In this document: piece by piece, positions 1-8,782 of the stretch
How the letters are laid out: every line of letters begins with the position of its first letter
Numbering within the stretch: the first letter of the stretch is position 1
Assembly (NCBI GenBank): GCA_022783515.1
Contig: JALEWR010000125.1
Span: 1 to 36,680, forward strand
Direction of reading: 5' to 3'
From: Prevotella sp.
GTDB taxonomy: Bacteria; Bacteroidota; Bacteroidia; Bacteroidales; Bacteroidaceae
Length of the DNA: 36,680 nt
The notes under the pieces: model-generated
What the model was told of the DNA's origin: nothing
Seen by the model: the letters and a program-made list of their open reading frames with translations, nothing else
The model's database searches: none
Program-made: the position numbers and the translations under genes

Positions 1-67
1 TGATATGCAATGGCGTGGGTGGGTGAAAGGAATAACAATGAAATAAATAATAAAAATTATCCTTTTT

Positions 68-102
68 CTTGACATATTGTGTTTTAGAATGTTATAACTT
101 TG
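68..102 (+). promoter_or_regulatory. Possible Bacteroidota promoter for the gene at 256
   Basis: TAACTTTG at 95-102 fits the Bacteroidota -7 consensus TAnnTTTG, and a CTTG at 68-71 could serve as the -33 box. The 23-bp spacer is slightly longer than the usual 19-21. The predicted start would lie near 109, giving a leader of about 145 nt. Nothing else was recognised in 1-255. Confidence 0.4.
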
Positions 103-255
103 TAAATAAATTGTTATGGTTTGACATGGAGAGGATGTCTGTTGGATATCAGCCCGACTGATAGCAGGCACGTTGGCGGTTAATAAGGCTCACTTTGAAG
201 AAGCGGCAAAAGAACAAATGAATATAATATCAATCACACTAAAACAATATCTATT

Positions 256-1704
256 ATGAGAACATTACTGTTAATGGCTATTGCCCTGTTTACTTACGTC
301 ATTGACGTGCATGGGCAGCTTACCGGTCGTGTGGAACATTCGACCAAGGATGATTATGAAGACGAAAACGTTTTCTCACTCAAAGAGCAAGGTATGCTCA
401 TGGTTTCGTTTCATAAGAAGTCGGAAAATGGGAAAAGATGGGTGAAGTTTGAACTTTTCGACACCGATCTTAAGTTGAAAGGTGTAGACTCTTTGCAGGT
501 GGATAAAGGTATGTATGTCTATACCAGCAAGTATGAAAACAAGAAAAACTATTTGATTTTGCGTGAGAGCGGTGGTGAATTTGCTGTTTTGGTTTACGAC
601 CCTGCCACTCGGAAAATCACTGTAACCGATGGCGAATACACCCGAAAAGGCAGTATGAGAGACATTACCATTGATAAAGACATGGTGGTTTTCAGTTCAA
701 CACAAAAGCGTCTCGACCGCATTGGTATCATTAATTTGAAGACGGGCGAAAGTCGTTTTGCCGATATGCACTTCGAGGGCGTACGCGACCGCAAGGTGTT
801 TATCTTGGAAAATACTGTCATCGACAACATTATTTATACCTTGGTAAAGGTAGACAAGGCGTTGTATCTGGTGAGAATCGACATGCAAGGCAATCAGTTG
901 GGCGAAACCTTATTGGCTGATGGAGAAGAAGCGATGATATTGCAAGCCAGCATCTCAAAGGCAGGTAAAAACTTCTTTGTTACAGGAACCTACACCAAGA
1001 AAAAGAAAGGATTGGCACAAGGCATCTATTTTGCCGAACTGGATAACTGGAAGTTTAAGTATGTCAACTATTACAACTTCCTCGATTTGAGTAACTTTAC
1101 GGAGTATATGAGTGATAAACGCCAGAAGAAAATTGAGCGAAAGAAAGAGAAGGCAGAAGCCAAAGGCAAGGAGCTGTTGCTCAACTATAATATGGCATCG
1201 CACGACATCATTACCGATGGTAAGGACTATTTCTATTTGGGAGAGGCTTATTATCCCACCTATACCACTACTTATGTGGGCAATACAATGACCACTCGTT
1301 TTGACGGATATGCTTATACACATGCAGTGTTGGTGAAATTCGATAAGTCGGGCAAACTCTTATGGGATGTATGTTTCCCTATGAAACCAACGTTCAAGCC
1401 TTTCTATGTGAAACGTTTTGTGTCGTCGGCTATGGAGAGCAACAATGTTCACCTGCTCTATGCCGACAAAAAGACCTTCGTTTCCAAACTCTTTAGTAAT
1501 GCCGATGGAGCAGTTTTGAAAGACCGCAATGTGGAACAAATCGACACCGACAAGGAGAACGAAAAGATTAAACGCCCTAAACCAGCCAACTCGCAACATT
1601 GGTTCGACAACCATTTCTTGGTGTATGGTACGCAGATTGTGAAGAATACCGATACGGGCGATCGCCGAAAGGTGGTGTATGTGAATAAATATACGATTAA
1701 GTAG
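256..1704 (+). CDS. Exported protein of unknown function (482 aa)
   Basis: I do not recognise a named family. The protein starts with a clear signal peptide (basic start, hydrophobic residues about 4-16, likely cleavage after VHG near residue 20), so it is probably periplasmic or surface-attached. The body is rich in short beta-strand-like segments with turns such as DPATRKI and NLKTGESR, which suggests a beta-propeller-like fold; that is inference. A very basic, probably helical stretch (about residues 286-306, rich in K, R and E) interrupts the pattern. No lipobox cysteine or catalytic motif is seen. The ATG at 256 is chosen because it gives the signal peptide directly. It lies upstream of, and on the same strand as, another exported protein, separated by a repeat-containing gap. 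Confidence 0.75.
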   Translation: MRTLLLMAIALFTYVIDVHGQLTGRVEHSTKDDYEDENVFSLKEQGMLMVSFHKKSENGKRWVKFELFDTDLKLKGVDSLQVDKGMYVYTSKYENKKNYLILRESGGEFAVLVYDPATRKITVTDGEYTRKGSMRDITIDKDMVVFSSTQKRLDRIGIINLKTGESRFADMHFEGVRDRKVFILENTVIDNIIYTLVKVDKALYLVRIDMQGNQLGETLLADGEEAMILQASISKAGKNFFVTGTYTKKKKGLAQGIYFAELDNWKFKYVNYYNFLDLSNFTEYMSDKRQKKIERKKEKAEAKGKELLLNYNMASHDIITDGKDYFYLGEAYYPTYTTTYVGNTMTTRFDGYAYTHAVLVKFDKSGKLLWDVCFPMKPTFKPFYVKRFVSSAMESNNVHLLYADKKTFVSKLFSNADGAVLKDRNVEQIDTDKENEKIKRPKPANSQHWFDNHFLVYGTQIVKNTDTGDRRKVVYVNKYTIK

Positions 1705-1717
1705 GATTTAAGACTTT

Positions 1718-1870
1718 AAGTTTTTGAGTTTTTAAGTGGTGAGTTATAAGTTGCAGAGTCGAACTTGTTTTGAACTATGCCATGGCGAAGACGCACTTTG
1801 GAAGGAACGAGAAAAGAACACATAGGTTCGCCCCCAGCAACTCACCAACTTAAAAACTCTTTCAAAACTC
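1718..1870. repeat. Inverted intergenic repeat (aagttggtgagtt family)
   Basis: A left arm at 1726-1745 (GAGTTTTTAAGTGGTGAGTT) is the reverse complement, with one gap, of a right arm at 1839-1859; pairing continues more loosely to 1718 and 1870. The roughly 95-bp centre contains TGAACTATGCC and ACGCACTTT, both also present in the intergenic element near 21745-21850. It lies between two exported-protein genes. It could fold as a long hairpin in RNA, but its family resemblance suggests a dispersed repeat. Confidence 0.6.
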
Positions 1871-1890
1871 ATCAACTAAAGAAAAAAACT

Positions 1891-2430
1891 ATGCAACCAA
1901 CATCATTTAACCAACAGCGTCAAGGAGTGGCAAAGCAGCTCCTTCTCATCTTTTTATTAGCATTGACAAGTACATTAAACTTACAGGCACAGGCCTTTGA
2001 TGGTGATGCCGACCGCAAATATATGGTGGGTTATCATAACATCGGAGGCACATCGGGGGCAGAGTTGCTGTACGATAGAGGTGTATCAGATGATATTTCC
2101 CTCGGAATGAGAACGGTATTTGTTAACAGGGTGGTGAAGTATGACGGCGAAAGAGATAACGAAGCCGGAATGGATTTGGGTGTATTTGCCAACTATCACT
2201 TTATGGACTTACTGAAATTGCCCGATAACCTCGACTTGATTGCAGGTGCAGGCATTAGCTTGTTGGTATTTGATGTTCATGCCGGAATACGCTATAACTT
2301 TAGCGAAGTGGTGGGTGTGTATGCCGAAGCACGTCAGAATATTTTTAGTATCATCAAAGAGAGCGACGATAGAAAACCCCTTTTTCAGAATAAGTCGGGT
2401 TTCTCCATAGGACTCACCTTTAACTTCTGA
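1891..2430 (+). CDS. Probable outer-membrane beta-barrel protein (DUF6646-like)
   Basis: A 179-residue exported protein. An upstream in-frame ATG at 1777 exists, but the residues it would add come from the inverted repeat and spoil the signal peptide. The ATG at 1891 gives a normal one: polar start, hydrophobic LLLIFLLALTSTL, cleavage near LQAQA. The mature part alternates amphipathic strands (for example DISLGMRTVFVNRV and AGIRYNF) and ends in a terminal phenylalanine (GLTFNF), as is typical of Gram-negative barrel proteins. The general look matches the DUF6646 family of Bacteroidota, an assignment from memory. The substrate or role is unknown. Confidence 0.65.
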   Translation: MQPTSFNQQRQGVAKQLLLIFLLALTSTLNLQAQAFDGDADRKYMVGYHNIGGTSGAELLYDRGVSDDISLGMRTVFVNRVVKYDGERDNEAGMDLGVFANYHFMDLLKLPDNLDLIAGAGISLLVFDVHAGIRYNFSEVVGVYAEARQNIFSIIKESDDRKPLFQNKSGFSIGLTFNF

Positions 2431-2445
2431 TAACCTGTCCCTTGC

Positions 2446-3480
2446 TTATGCGAGGGCAGGTACCAGCCATTTGGCCAGAATATAGCCGCTGGCCATTAGC
2501 CACATCCATAGGATAAAAGCCAAGAGGAAGGGCTTGAATCCCGCCTTTTTGAACTTGTCGATGGAGGTTTCGGCACCGAGGGCGGTCATCGCCATGGTGA
2601 GTAAGAAGGTGTCGAGGGTATTGAGCCATTCAACAACGCAGGCAGGTAATAGCTGCAATGAGTTGAAACCGATGACAACGAGGAAAAGAATGGCAAACCA
2701 AGGTATGGTAATAGAAGTTTTGGAAGAGTCTTGCGGACGCTGTGCCACTTGTTTGGCTGTAATAAAGGTGAGGACAAGTAAGACAGGAACAAGCATCATC
2801 ACACGAATCATTTTAATGATGATGGCACAGTCGGACACCGCCTCTCCCATGGCATTTCCGGCTCCTACAACGTGTGCCACCTCGTGAATGGTACTTCCTG
2901 CGTAAATACCCATCTCGGCTGTTGACAACTGAAAGAAGCCCGCACGATAAAGAATGGGGTAGAGAAACATGGCTAAGGTGCCAAAGATAACCACCGTAGC
3001 CACTGCCACCGCTGTCTTATAAGGTTTGGGCTTGATGGCTCCGTCTACTCCCATCACGGCAGCAGCACCACAAATGGCACTTCCGCAGGCTGTGAGGAGG
3101 GCTATAGAACGGTCCATCTTGAGCAATTTGCCCACGAATACGCCCAGAAAGATAGTGCTGATAACGATGAAAGTGTCGACAACAATGGCAGGAAAGCCTA
3201 CGGCAATGACATCTTGAAAACTGAGTTTGAAGCCGTAGAGGATGATGCCCAACCGCAGAATACGTTTACTGGTGAAAACAATGCCCGGTACCCAGGGTTC
3301 GGGTAAGTGGTTGCGAAGACTGTTGGCATAGAGCATTCCCAAGATAATGCCCACAACCAAGGGACTCAAAGAGAGGGCTTTCACCCAATGGAATTCGCCA
3401 ATATAAAAGGCGGAACAAGCAAATAATGCCATTAACAGAATGCCATTGAGCATACTGCCACGTTCTTCTGTCATTTTCAT
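2446..3480 (-). CDS. yeiH: YeiH family putative sulfate exporter
   Basis: A 344-residue polytopic inner-membrane protein with about ten hydrophobic segments. It belongs to the YeiH/UPF0324 family (conserved hypothetical protein 698), whose members are annotated as putative sulfate or sulfonate exporters. Supporting marks are the glycine- and alanine-rich segment LLTACGSAICGAAAVMGVDG (about residues 129-148) and the later STIHEVAHVVGAG motif, both characteristic of the family. Length is normal. The gene lies 115 bp downstream of a LysR regulator on the same strand, a common pairing (compare YeiE/YeiH in E. coli). A TACCTTTG box on the minus strand at 3554-3561 could give it its own promoter. 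The transported molecule is not proven for the family. Confidence 0.85.
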   Translation of the reverse strand: MKMTEERGSMLNGILLMALFACSAFYIGEFHWVKALSLSPLVVGIILGMLYANSLRNHLPEPWVPGIVFTSKRILRLGIILYGFKLSFQDVIAVGFPAIVVDTFIVISTIFLGVFVGKLLKMDRSIALLTACGSAICGAAAVMGVDGAIKPKPYKTAVAVATVVIFGTLAMFLYPILYRAGFFQLSTAEMGIYAGSTIHEVAHVVGAGNAMGEAVSDCAIIIKMIRVMMLVPVLLVLTFITAKQVAQRPQDSSKTSITIPWFAILFLVVIGFNSLQLLPACVVEWLNTLDTFLLTMAMTALGAETSIDKFKKAGFKPFLLAFILWMWLMASGYILAKWLVPALA

Positions 3481-3595
3481 TTGTTATCGTTTTTATTCAT
3501 CGCCATATGGATTGTTCAACCACCGGCTATTGCATTTATTCGGATTTCGACAGCAAAGGTAAAAAGAAAAACGTGAGATAGAATATATAAAAATG

Positions 3596-4489
3596 CTATG
3601 ACTTATAACCTGAAGTTATGAACTGCTTGAATTGACGAGCCTGTTCAGAGTTTTCGCCTTGTTTTTCCACTAACATTAATCGGCGGTTGATGTCAATTCC
3701 CTCTATCTCTATCAGTCGGAAAATATTGGCGTAGATATCCTTGTTCACCGACCGTATGCTGACAATGCCCAGGCTGTCGGAATGTTCTACATAATGCTTG
3801 ATGCCCTCTGTTGTACCAAAATGCATTTCAATATTGAGGTCGGAGAGGCTGATGCCCTGCTGTTTCAAGGCTTGCTGAATAACGTCTAACGTTCCCGAAC
3901 CAAACTCTCGTATAACAACTGGTGTTGTTTTTAAAGCATCTAAGGTGATGCTCTCTGCTTGTATGAAAGGATGATTGTGGCGTACAATACCCACCAACTC
4001 GTCGTCCATGAAAGGTGTATATTTGAATTGTGGCTGTCGGATACTGCCTTCCACCATGCCTATGTCTATCTTGTCGTGGGCAAGAGCCGCCTCAATCTTT
4101 CTGCTATTGCCACTTAGCATGGTGATGCGGATGTGTGGGAATTGGCGGTGAAAACCTGCGATAAGTTCGGGAACAATGTATTGAGAGATAGTGGTGCTTG
4201 CTCCAATACGCAATTCACCTGACGGGTGTTGAAGCAAAGCATTCATGTCGTTGCTCAGTTTTTGGTAGTCTTTGAGGATTTTATGGGCATGGTCGAGCAT
4301 GAGTCGTCCCGCCTTGGTGAGTTGGATATGACTGCCCAATCGCTCGAAAAGTCGTACGTTGTATTCCTTTTCCAACTCTTGGATGTGCTTGCTGATGGCT
4401 GGTTGGCTGATGAACAGTGCTTGCGATGCTTTGGTAAAGCTCAGATGGGTAGCCACTTGATAAAAAACTTTGAGGCGAATGTCTATCAT
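3596..4489 (-). CDS. LysR family transcriptional regulator
   Basis: A 297-residue LysR-type regulator. The N-terminal winged helix-turn-helix covers about residues 1-60, with the diagnostic stretch FTKASQALFISQPAISKHIQ. It is followed by a linker helix and a periplasmic-binding-protein-like effector domain (about 90-297). Length is normal. It is transcribed away from purL and toward the YeiH gene, which it probably controls; that is inference from neighbourhood, and the likely effector is a sulfur compound by analogy with CysB- and YeiE-type regulators. The gene starts at an ATG (complement of 4487-4489). Confidence 0.88.
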   Translation of the reverse strand: MIDIRLKVFYQVATHLSFTKASQALFISQPAISKHIQELEKEYNVRLFERLGSHIQLTKAGRLMLDHAHKILKDYQKLSNDMNALLQHPSGELRIGASTTISQYIVPELIAGFHRQFPHIRITMLSGNSRKIEAALAHDKIDIGMVEGSIRQPQFKYTPFMDDELVGIVRHNHPFIQAESITLDALKTTPVVIREFGSGTLDVIQQALKQQGISLSDLNIEMHFGTTEGIKHYVEHSDSLGIVSIRSVNKDIYANIFRLIEIEGIDINRRLMLVEKQGENSEQARQFKQFITSGYKS

Positions 4490-4577
4490 ATTGTTATAAC
4501 GAAAAGGCCCGGGGCTTTATTATGGCAGGGAGTTGGTGAGTTGACAAGTTATTTGGCTTTTGAACTCTTTGAATTTT

Positions 4578-4623
4578 GAGCTGATAAGTTTTAGGGTTGA
4601 GAGCTGATAAGTTTTAGGGTTGA
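4578..4623. repeat. Perfect 23-bp tandem duplication
   Basis: The unit gagctgataagttttagggt plus tga (23 bp) occurs at 4578-4600 and again, identical, at 4601-4623, followed by a shortened third start (taagtag). It is AT-rich, contains a variant of the window's recurring aagtt motif, and lies in the LysR-purL gap. Confidence 0.85.
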
Positions 4624-4746
4624 TAAGTAGATGATGCACAACGTTGGTCTGTTGCTGATGACGGCACTTCTCTGCATCTTGTTTGTATTGATGTCAACGA
4701 GCCTACTTTTTATATCTTTTCATTCTTTATTCTCGTTTTTCTATTA

Positions 4747-4754
4747 TAACTTTG
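4747..4754 (+). promoter_or_regulatory. Probable -7 element of the purL promoter
   Basis: TAACTTTG matches TAnnTTTG. No clear TTTG is seen 19-21 bp upstream, only T-rich sequence. The start would be near 4761, leaving a leader of about 90 nt that includes a short GATGG/CCATC hairpin. Confidence 0.5.
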
Positions 4755-4849
4755 CATAGAGAATATTGATGGAGCAAGCCATCTATGCTGGACTTCGGAT
4801 CGGCTATCTGATGCAGCAATCAAACAATCACCTCTATATTTAATTGAAC

Positions 4850-7800
4850 ATGATGACGATTCTATTCTTCAAGACACAGAGTGAAACCATTATTGCAACA
4901 GCAGTTGAACAACAACTCGACAGCAATGACGTTGAAAAACTTTCTTGGCTCTATGGCGGTGCTGCACCGATAGAGGCACAAACCTTGGAAGGTTACTATG
5001 TGGGACCGCGTAGAGAAATGATTACCCCTTGGAGTACGAATGCCGTTGAGATAACTCAGAATATGAATCTTGGCGGCATTTTGCGTATAGAAGAGTTTTT
5101 TCCGGTGGAGAGCGAAGATGCTGAATACGACCCCATGCTGCAACGTATGTATAACGGTATTGGGCAAGATGTCTTCACGATTAACCACGAGGCAGAACCT
5201 ATCAAGCGTGTAGATAACCTTGAAGAGTATAATGAGCAGGAGGGATTGGCACTGTCAGCCGACGAGATGGCTTATTTGCATCAAGTGGAAAAGCAGTTGG
5301 GTCGCCCCTTGACCGACTCGGAAATCTTTGGATTTGCTCAAATCAATTCGGAGCATTGCAGGCATAAAATCTTTGGCGGAACATTTGTTATCGATGGCGA
5401 AGAAAAAGAGTCGTCGCTCTTTGCCATGATTAAACGCACCACAGCAGAAAACCCCGGTAAGATACTTTCTGCTTATAAAGACAATGTGGCGTTTGCTGCA
5501 GGACCCATGGTGGAGCAGTTTGCACCTGCAGACCCGTCAACCTCCGATTATTTTCAGGTGAAAGATATAGAGAGTGTTATCTCACTTAAAGCCGAGACAC
5601 ACAACTTTCCCACAACGGTCGAGCCTTTTAATGGAGCTGCGACAGGTACGGGTGGCGAGATTCGCGACCGTATGGGAGGTGGCATCGGCTCATGGCCCAT
5701 CGCGGGAACAGCTGTATATATGACCAGCTATCCTCGTTTGAAAGATGATGAAACGGCAACTTCTGCTGCTTCCTGTGCATGTAATAGGGAGGCCGAAGGC
5801 TGTTGCGGCATGCGTCGTTGGGAAGAGTTGATTCCTGTGAGAGAATGGTTATACCAAACACCCGAGCAAATTTTGATTAAAGCTTCCAATGGAGCGAGCG
5901 ACTTTGGTAATAAGTTTGGTCAACCACTCATCGTGGGTTCGGTACTCACTTTTGAACATCAAGAAACCACCTATATGCCTCCTACAGCTACAACTCCTGC
6001 CACTTCGGCTCCCTTATACGCATATGATAAGGTGATAATGCTGGCCGGTGGTGTGGGTTATGGCACCAAGAGCAACTGCCTGAAGGGAGAACCCCGAAAA
6101 GGAAACAAGGTGGTTGTTGTGGGTGGCGACAACTATCGCATTGGCTTGGGTGGCGGTTCGGTATCGTCGGTAGATACAGGCCGTTATTCCAATGGTATCG
6201 AGTTGAACGCTATTCAACGTGCTAACCCCGAGATGCAAAAACGTGCTTACAATCTGGTGCGTGCCTTGGTGGAAGGCGAAAACAATCCGGTGGTGTCCAT
6301 TCATGATCATGGATCGGCAGGACACCTCAACTGCTTGAGTGAATTGGTGGAAGAATGTGGCGGTGAAATACGCTTAAACGAACTGCCCATTGGTGACAAA
6401 ACCCTTTCGGCAAAAGAGATAATAGCCAACGAGAGTCAAGAACGTATGGGCTTGCTTATCGACGAAGAACATATCGACTATGTGCGTCGTATTGCCGAAC
6501 GCGAACGTGCTCCACTCTATGTGGTGGGAGAAACCACAGGCGATGCTCACTTCTCATTTGTGCAAAACGATGGTGTGAAACCCTTCGATATGGATGTGGC
6601 ACAGATGTTTGGACACTCGCCCAAGACCGTTATGGTGGATAAGACAGTGGAGCGTCATTATGAGGACGTTACCTACGACAAGATAGGACAAGTAGGAGAA
6701 TTACCCGAAGAGGCGAACGGCAAACTCAACGCTCATGTGGAACGTGTGTTGCAGATGGAAGCAGTGGCATGTAAAGACTGGTTGACCAATAAGGTTGACC
6801 GCTCGGTATCGGGTAAGGTGGCACGCCAACAGACACAAGGCGAAATACAATTGCCTTTGTCCGACTGTGGTGTCGTGGCCCTCGATTATCGCGGTAAGGC
6901 GGGTATCGCCACGGCTTTGGGGCATGCTCCGCAAGCAGGATTGGCTTCTCCCGAAGCAGGTTCGGTGCTTTCGGTAGCTGAATCGCTCACTAACTTGGTA
7001 TGGGCTCCTTTGAAAGACGGCTTGAGAAGTGTAAGCTTGTCTGCCAACTGGATGTGGCCCTGTCGTTCGCAAGAGGGCGAAGACGCTCGTTTATATGCCG
7101 CAGTTGAGGCTCTAAGCGAGTTCTGCTGCTCGATAGGAGTGAATGTTCCCACAGGAAAAGACTCGCTCTCGATGACCCAACAATATCCCAATGGCGAGAA
7201 AGTGATTGCTCCCGGTACGGTGATTGTAAGTAGTGGTGGCGAGGTTAGTGATGTGAAGAAAGTCGTTTCGCCTGTGATGGTAAACGATAAGAACTCGTCG
7301 CTCTATTATATCGACTTCTCTTTCGACACGCAACGCTTGGGAGGAAGTGCCTTTGCACAGAGTTTGGGTAAGGTAGGCGACGATGTTCCTACCGTGATTA
7401 ACACCGAATATTTTGTCGATTGCTTTAATGCCGTGCAGGAATTGATTCACCGCGGTTGGGTGATGGCAGGCCATGATATCTCTGCCGGTGGATTGATTAC
7501 CACCTTGTTGGAAATGACTTTCGCCAATAGCGAGGGCGGTATGCATGTCAATTTGCACGATATGGCACACGCCGATATTGTGAAAAACCTCTTTGCCGAA
7601 AACCCCGGGGTGGTTATTCAGGTGCATGATGATTATAAGAACGAGGTTCGCAACTTCCTCGAAGCAGAGGGAGTGGGCTATGCCAAGATTGGTTATCCCA
7701 CACCAACGCAACGCACCATTGTGGTGAAAAAGGGCGACATGAACTATAGTTTTGATATTGAAGCCTTGCGAGATAAATGGTATCGCACTTCTTATCTTTT

Positions 7801-8692
7801 GGATAGAAAGCAGAGTTTCAATGGTATGGCTCAAGAGCGTGTGAAGAATTATAAGCATCAACCCATTCAATGGAAGATGAATGAAAGCTTTGCCGGTCAA
7901 CTCTCTCAATATGGTTTGAATCCCGACCGTCGTCAACCTTCGGGTGTCAAGGCTGCGATTATTCGCGAAAAGGGTACGAATGGCGAACGTGAAATGGCTT
8001 ATTCACTCTATTTGGCGGGCTTCGATGTGAAGGATGTAGCCATGACCGACCTCATCAGTGGTCGCGAAACGCTGGAAGATATCAAGTTGATTGTCTTCTG
8101 TGGTGGTTTCTCTAACTCCGACGTATTGGGTTCGGCTAAAGGTTGGGCAGGTGCTTTTCTCTATAATCCCAAGGCAAAAGAGGCTCTCGATAAGTTTTAT
8201 GCTCGCGAAGATACCTTATCGTTGGGTATCTGCAACGGCTGTCAGTTGATGGTGGAGTTGAATCTTATCAACCCCGAACACGAGCAACGCACCCGCTTGC
8301 ATCATAATACTTCGCATAAGTTTGAAAGTGGTTTTGTGGGCTTGACCATTCCTCAAAACAAGAGCGTGATGTTCGGTTCGCTCTCTAACAGTCAACTCGG
8401 CATCTGGGTTGCTCATGGAGAAGGACGTTTCACCCTGCCCGAAAGCGTCGACAAGTATCATATTGTGGCAAAATATAGCTATGACAACTATCCCGGAAAC
8501 CCCAATGGTTCGGATCATAGTGTTGCCGGAATATGTTCGGCTGATGGTCGTCACTTGGCGATGATGCCCCACTTGGAGCGTGCCATTTTCCCATGGCAGA
8601 ACGCTTATTATCCACGAGAGCGTCGCCAAGACGAGGTGACACCATGGATAGAAGCATTTGTAAATGCTCGTAAGTGGATTGAGAAAAGATAG
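4850..8692 (+). CDS. purL: Phosphoribosylformylglycinamidine synthase (FGAM synthase), single-chain
   Basis: The large one-chain PurL catalyses the ATP- and glutamine-dependent conversion of FGAR to FGAM, the fourth step of de novo purine synthesis, in the cytoplasm. The order is PurS-like N-terminus, two AIRS-like synthetase halves (motifs HCRHK, KAETHNFPTTVEPFNGAATG and later HDISAGGLITTLLEM), then a class I glutamine amidotransferase domain with nucleophile Cys1128 in GICNGCQLM and later HGEGRF and PHLERAIFP. Length (1280 aa) is normal for the gammaproteobacterial/Bacteroidota form. The frame opens with TTG at 4844, but ATG 4850 (or 4853) is the likelier start. An odd feature is a cysteine-rich insertion at about residues 299-323, with Cys309, 311, 318 and 319, where relatives go almost directly from TSYPRL to RRWE. 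Confidence 0.97.
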   Translation: MMTILFFKTQSETIIATAVEQQLDSNDVEKLSWLYGGAAPIEAQTLEGYYVGPRREMITPWSTNAVEITQNMNLGGILRIEEFFPVESEDAEYDPMLQRMYNGIGQDVFTINHEAEPIKRVDNLEEYNEQEGLALSADEMAYLHQVEKQLGRPLTDSEIFGFAQINSEHCRHKIFGGTFVIDGEEKESSLFAMIKRTTAENPGKILSAYKDNVAFAAGPMVEQFAPADPSTSDYFQVKDIESVISLKAETHNFPTTVEPFNGAATGTGGEIRDRMGGGIGSWPIAGTAVYMTSYPRLKDDETATSAASCACNREAEGCCGMRRWEELIPVREWLYQTPEQILIKASNGASDFGNKFGQPLIVGSVLTFEHQETTYMPPTATTPATSAPLYAYDKVIMLAGGVGYGTKSNCLKGEPRKGNKVVVVGGDNYRIGLGGGSVSSVDTGRYSNGIELNAIQRANPEMQKRAYNLVRALVEGENNPVVSIHDHGSAGHLNCLSELVEECGGEIRLNELPIGDKTLSAKEIIANESQERMGLLIDEEHIDYVRRIAERERAPLYVVGETTGDAHFSFVQNDGVKPFDMDVAQMFGHSPKTVMVDKTVERHYEDVTYDKIGQVGELPEEANGKLNAHVERVLQMEAVACKDWLTNKVDRSVSGKVARQQTQGEIQLPLSDCGVVALDYRGKAGIATALGHAPQAGLASPEAGSVLSVAESLTNLVWAPLKDGLRSVSLSANWMWPCRSQEGEDARLYAAVEALSEFCCSIGVNVPTGKDSLSMTQQYPNGEKVIAPGTVIVSSGGEVSDVKKVVSPVMVNDKNSSLYYIDFSFDTQRLGGSAFAQSLGKVGDDVPTVINTEYFVDCFNAVQELIHRGWVMAGHDISAGGLITTLLEMTFANSEGGMHVNLHDMAHADIVKNLFAENPGVVIQVHDDYKNEVRNFLEAEGVGYAKIGYPTPTQRTIVVKKGDMNYSFDIEALRDKWYRTSYLLDRKQSFNGMAQERVKNYKHQPIQWKMNESFAGQLSQYGLNPDRRQPSGVKAAIIREKGTNGEREMAYSLYLAGFDVKDVAMTDLISGRETLEDIKLIVFCGGFSNSDVLGSAKGWAGAFLYNPKAKEALDKFYAREDTLSLGICNGCQLMVELNLINPEHEQRTRLHHNTSHKFESGFVGLTIPQNKSVMFGSLSNSQLGIWVAHGEGRFTLPESVDKYHIVAKYSYDNYPGNPNGSDHSVAGICSADGRHLAMMPHLERAIFPWQNAYYPRERRQDEVTPWIEAFVNARKWIEKR

Positions 8693-8705
8693 TATCAGCC
8701 TTTAA

Positions 8706-8753
8706 ACTTTATAAGCCTTGTAGGGTATATGTGCCTTATAGGGTTTATAAAGT
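8706..8753 (+). repeat. Dyad with two internal CCTTrTAGGG repeats
   Basis: ACTTTATAA at 8706-8714 pairs with TTATAAAGT at 8745-8753. The intervening sequence holds two near-palindromic direct repeats, CCTTGTAGGG and CCTTATAGGG. It follows purL and covers the first in-frame ATG of the next gene (8729), which supports the later start at 8783. It could be a terminator without a U tract, or a regulatory site. Confidence 0.5.
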
Positions 8754-8782
8754 CAATCATTATTTTGAGAAAAGAACCCTTC

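Larger units (their letters stand above)
4490..4849. other. Divergent intergenic region between LysR gene and purL
   Basis: This 360-bp gap has no gene. It contains a repeat of the gagttggtgagttgacaagtt type near 4530, a perfect 23-bp tandem duplication at 4578-4623, a -7-like box TAACTTTG at 4747-4754, and a small dyad in the probable purL leader (GATGG at 4769-4773 with CCATC near 4779-4783). Confidence 0.6.

Noticed and set aside
955-1323. Long open frames on the strand opposite the 482-residue gene (also at 594-888 and 1360-1614)
   Set aside because: They are shadows of the real gene: no family resemblance, and the plus-strand protein has a signal peptide and coherent composition.
7112-7936. 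274-codon open frame on the minus strand inside purL
   Set aside because: Histidine- and isoleucine-rich sequence with no domain, fully inside a confidently identified PurL.
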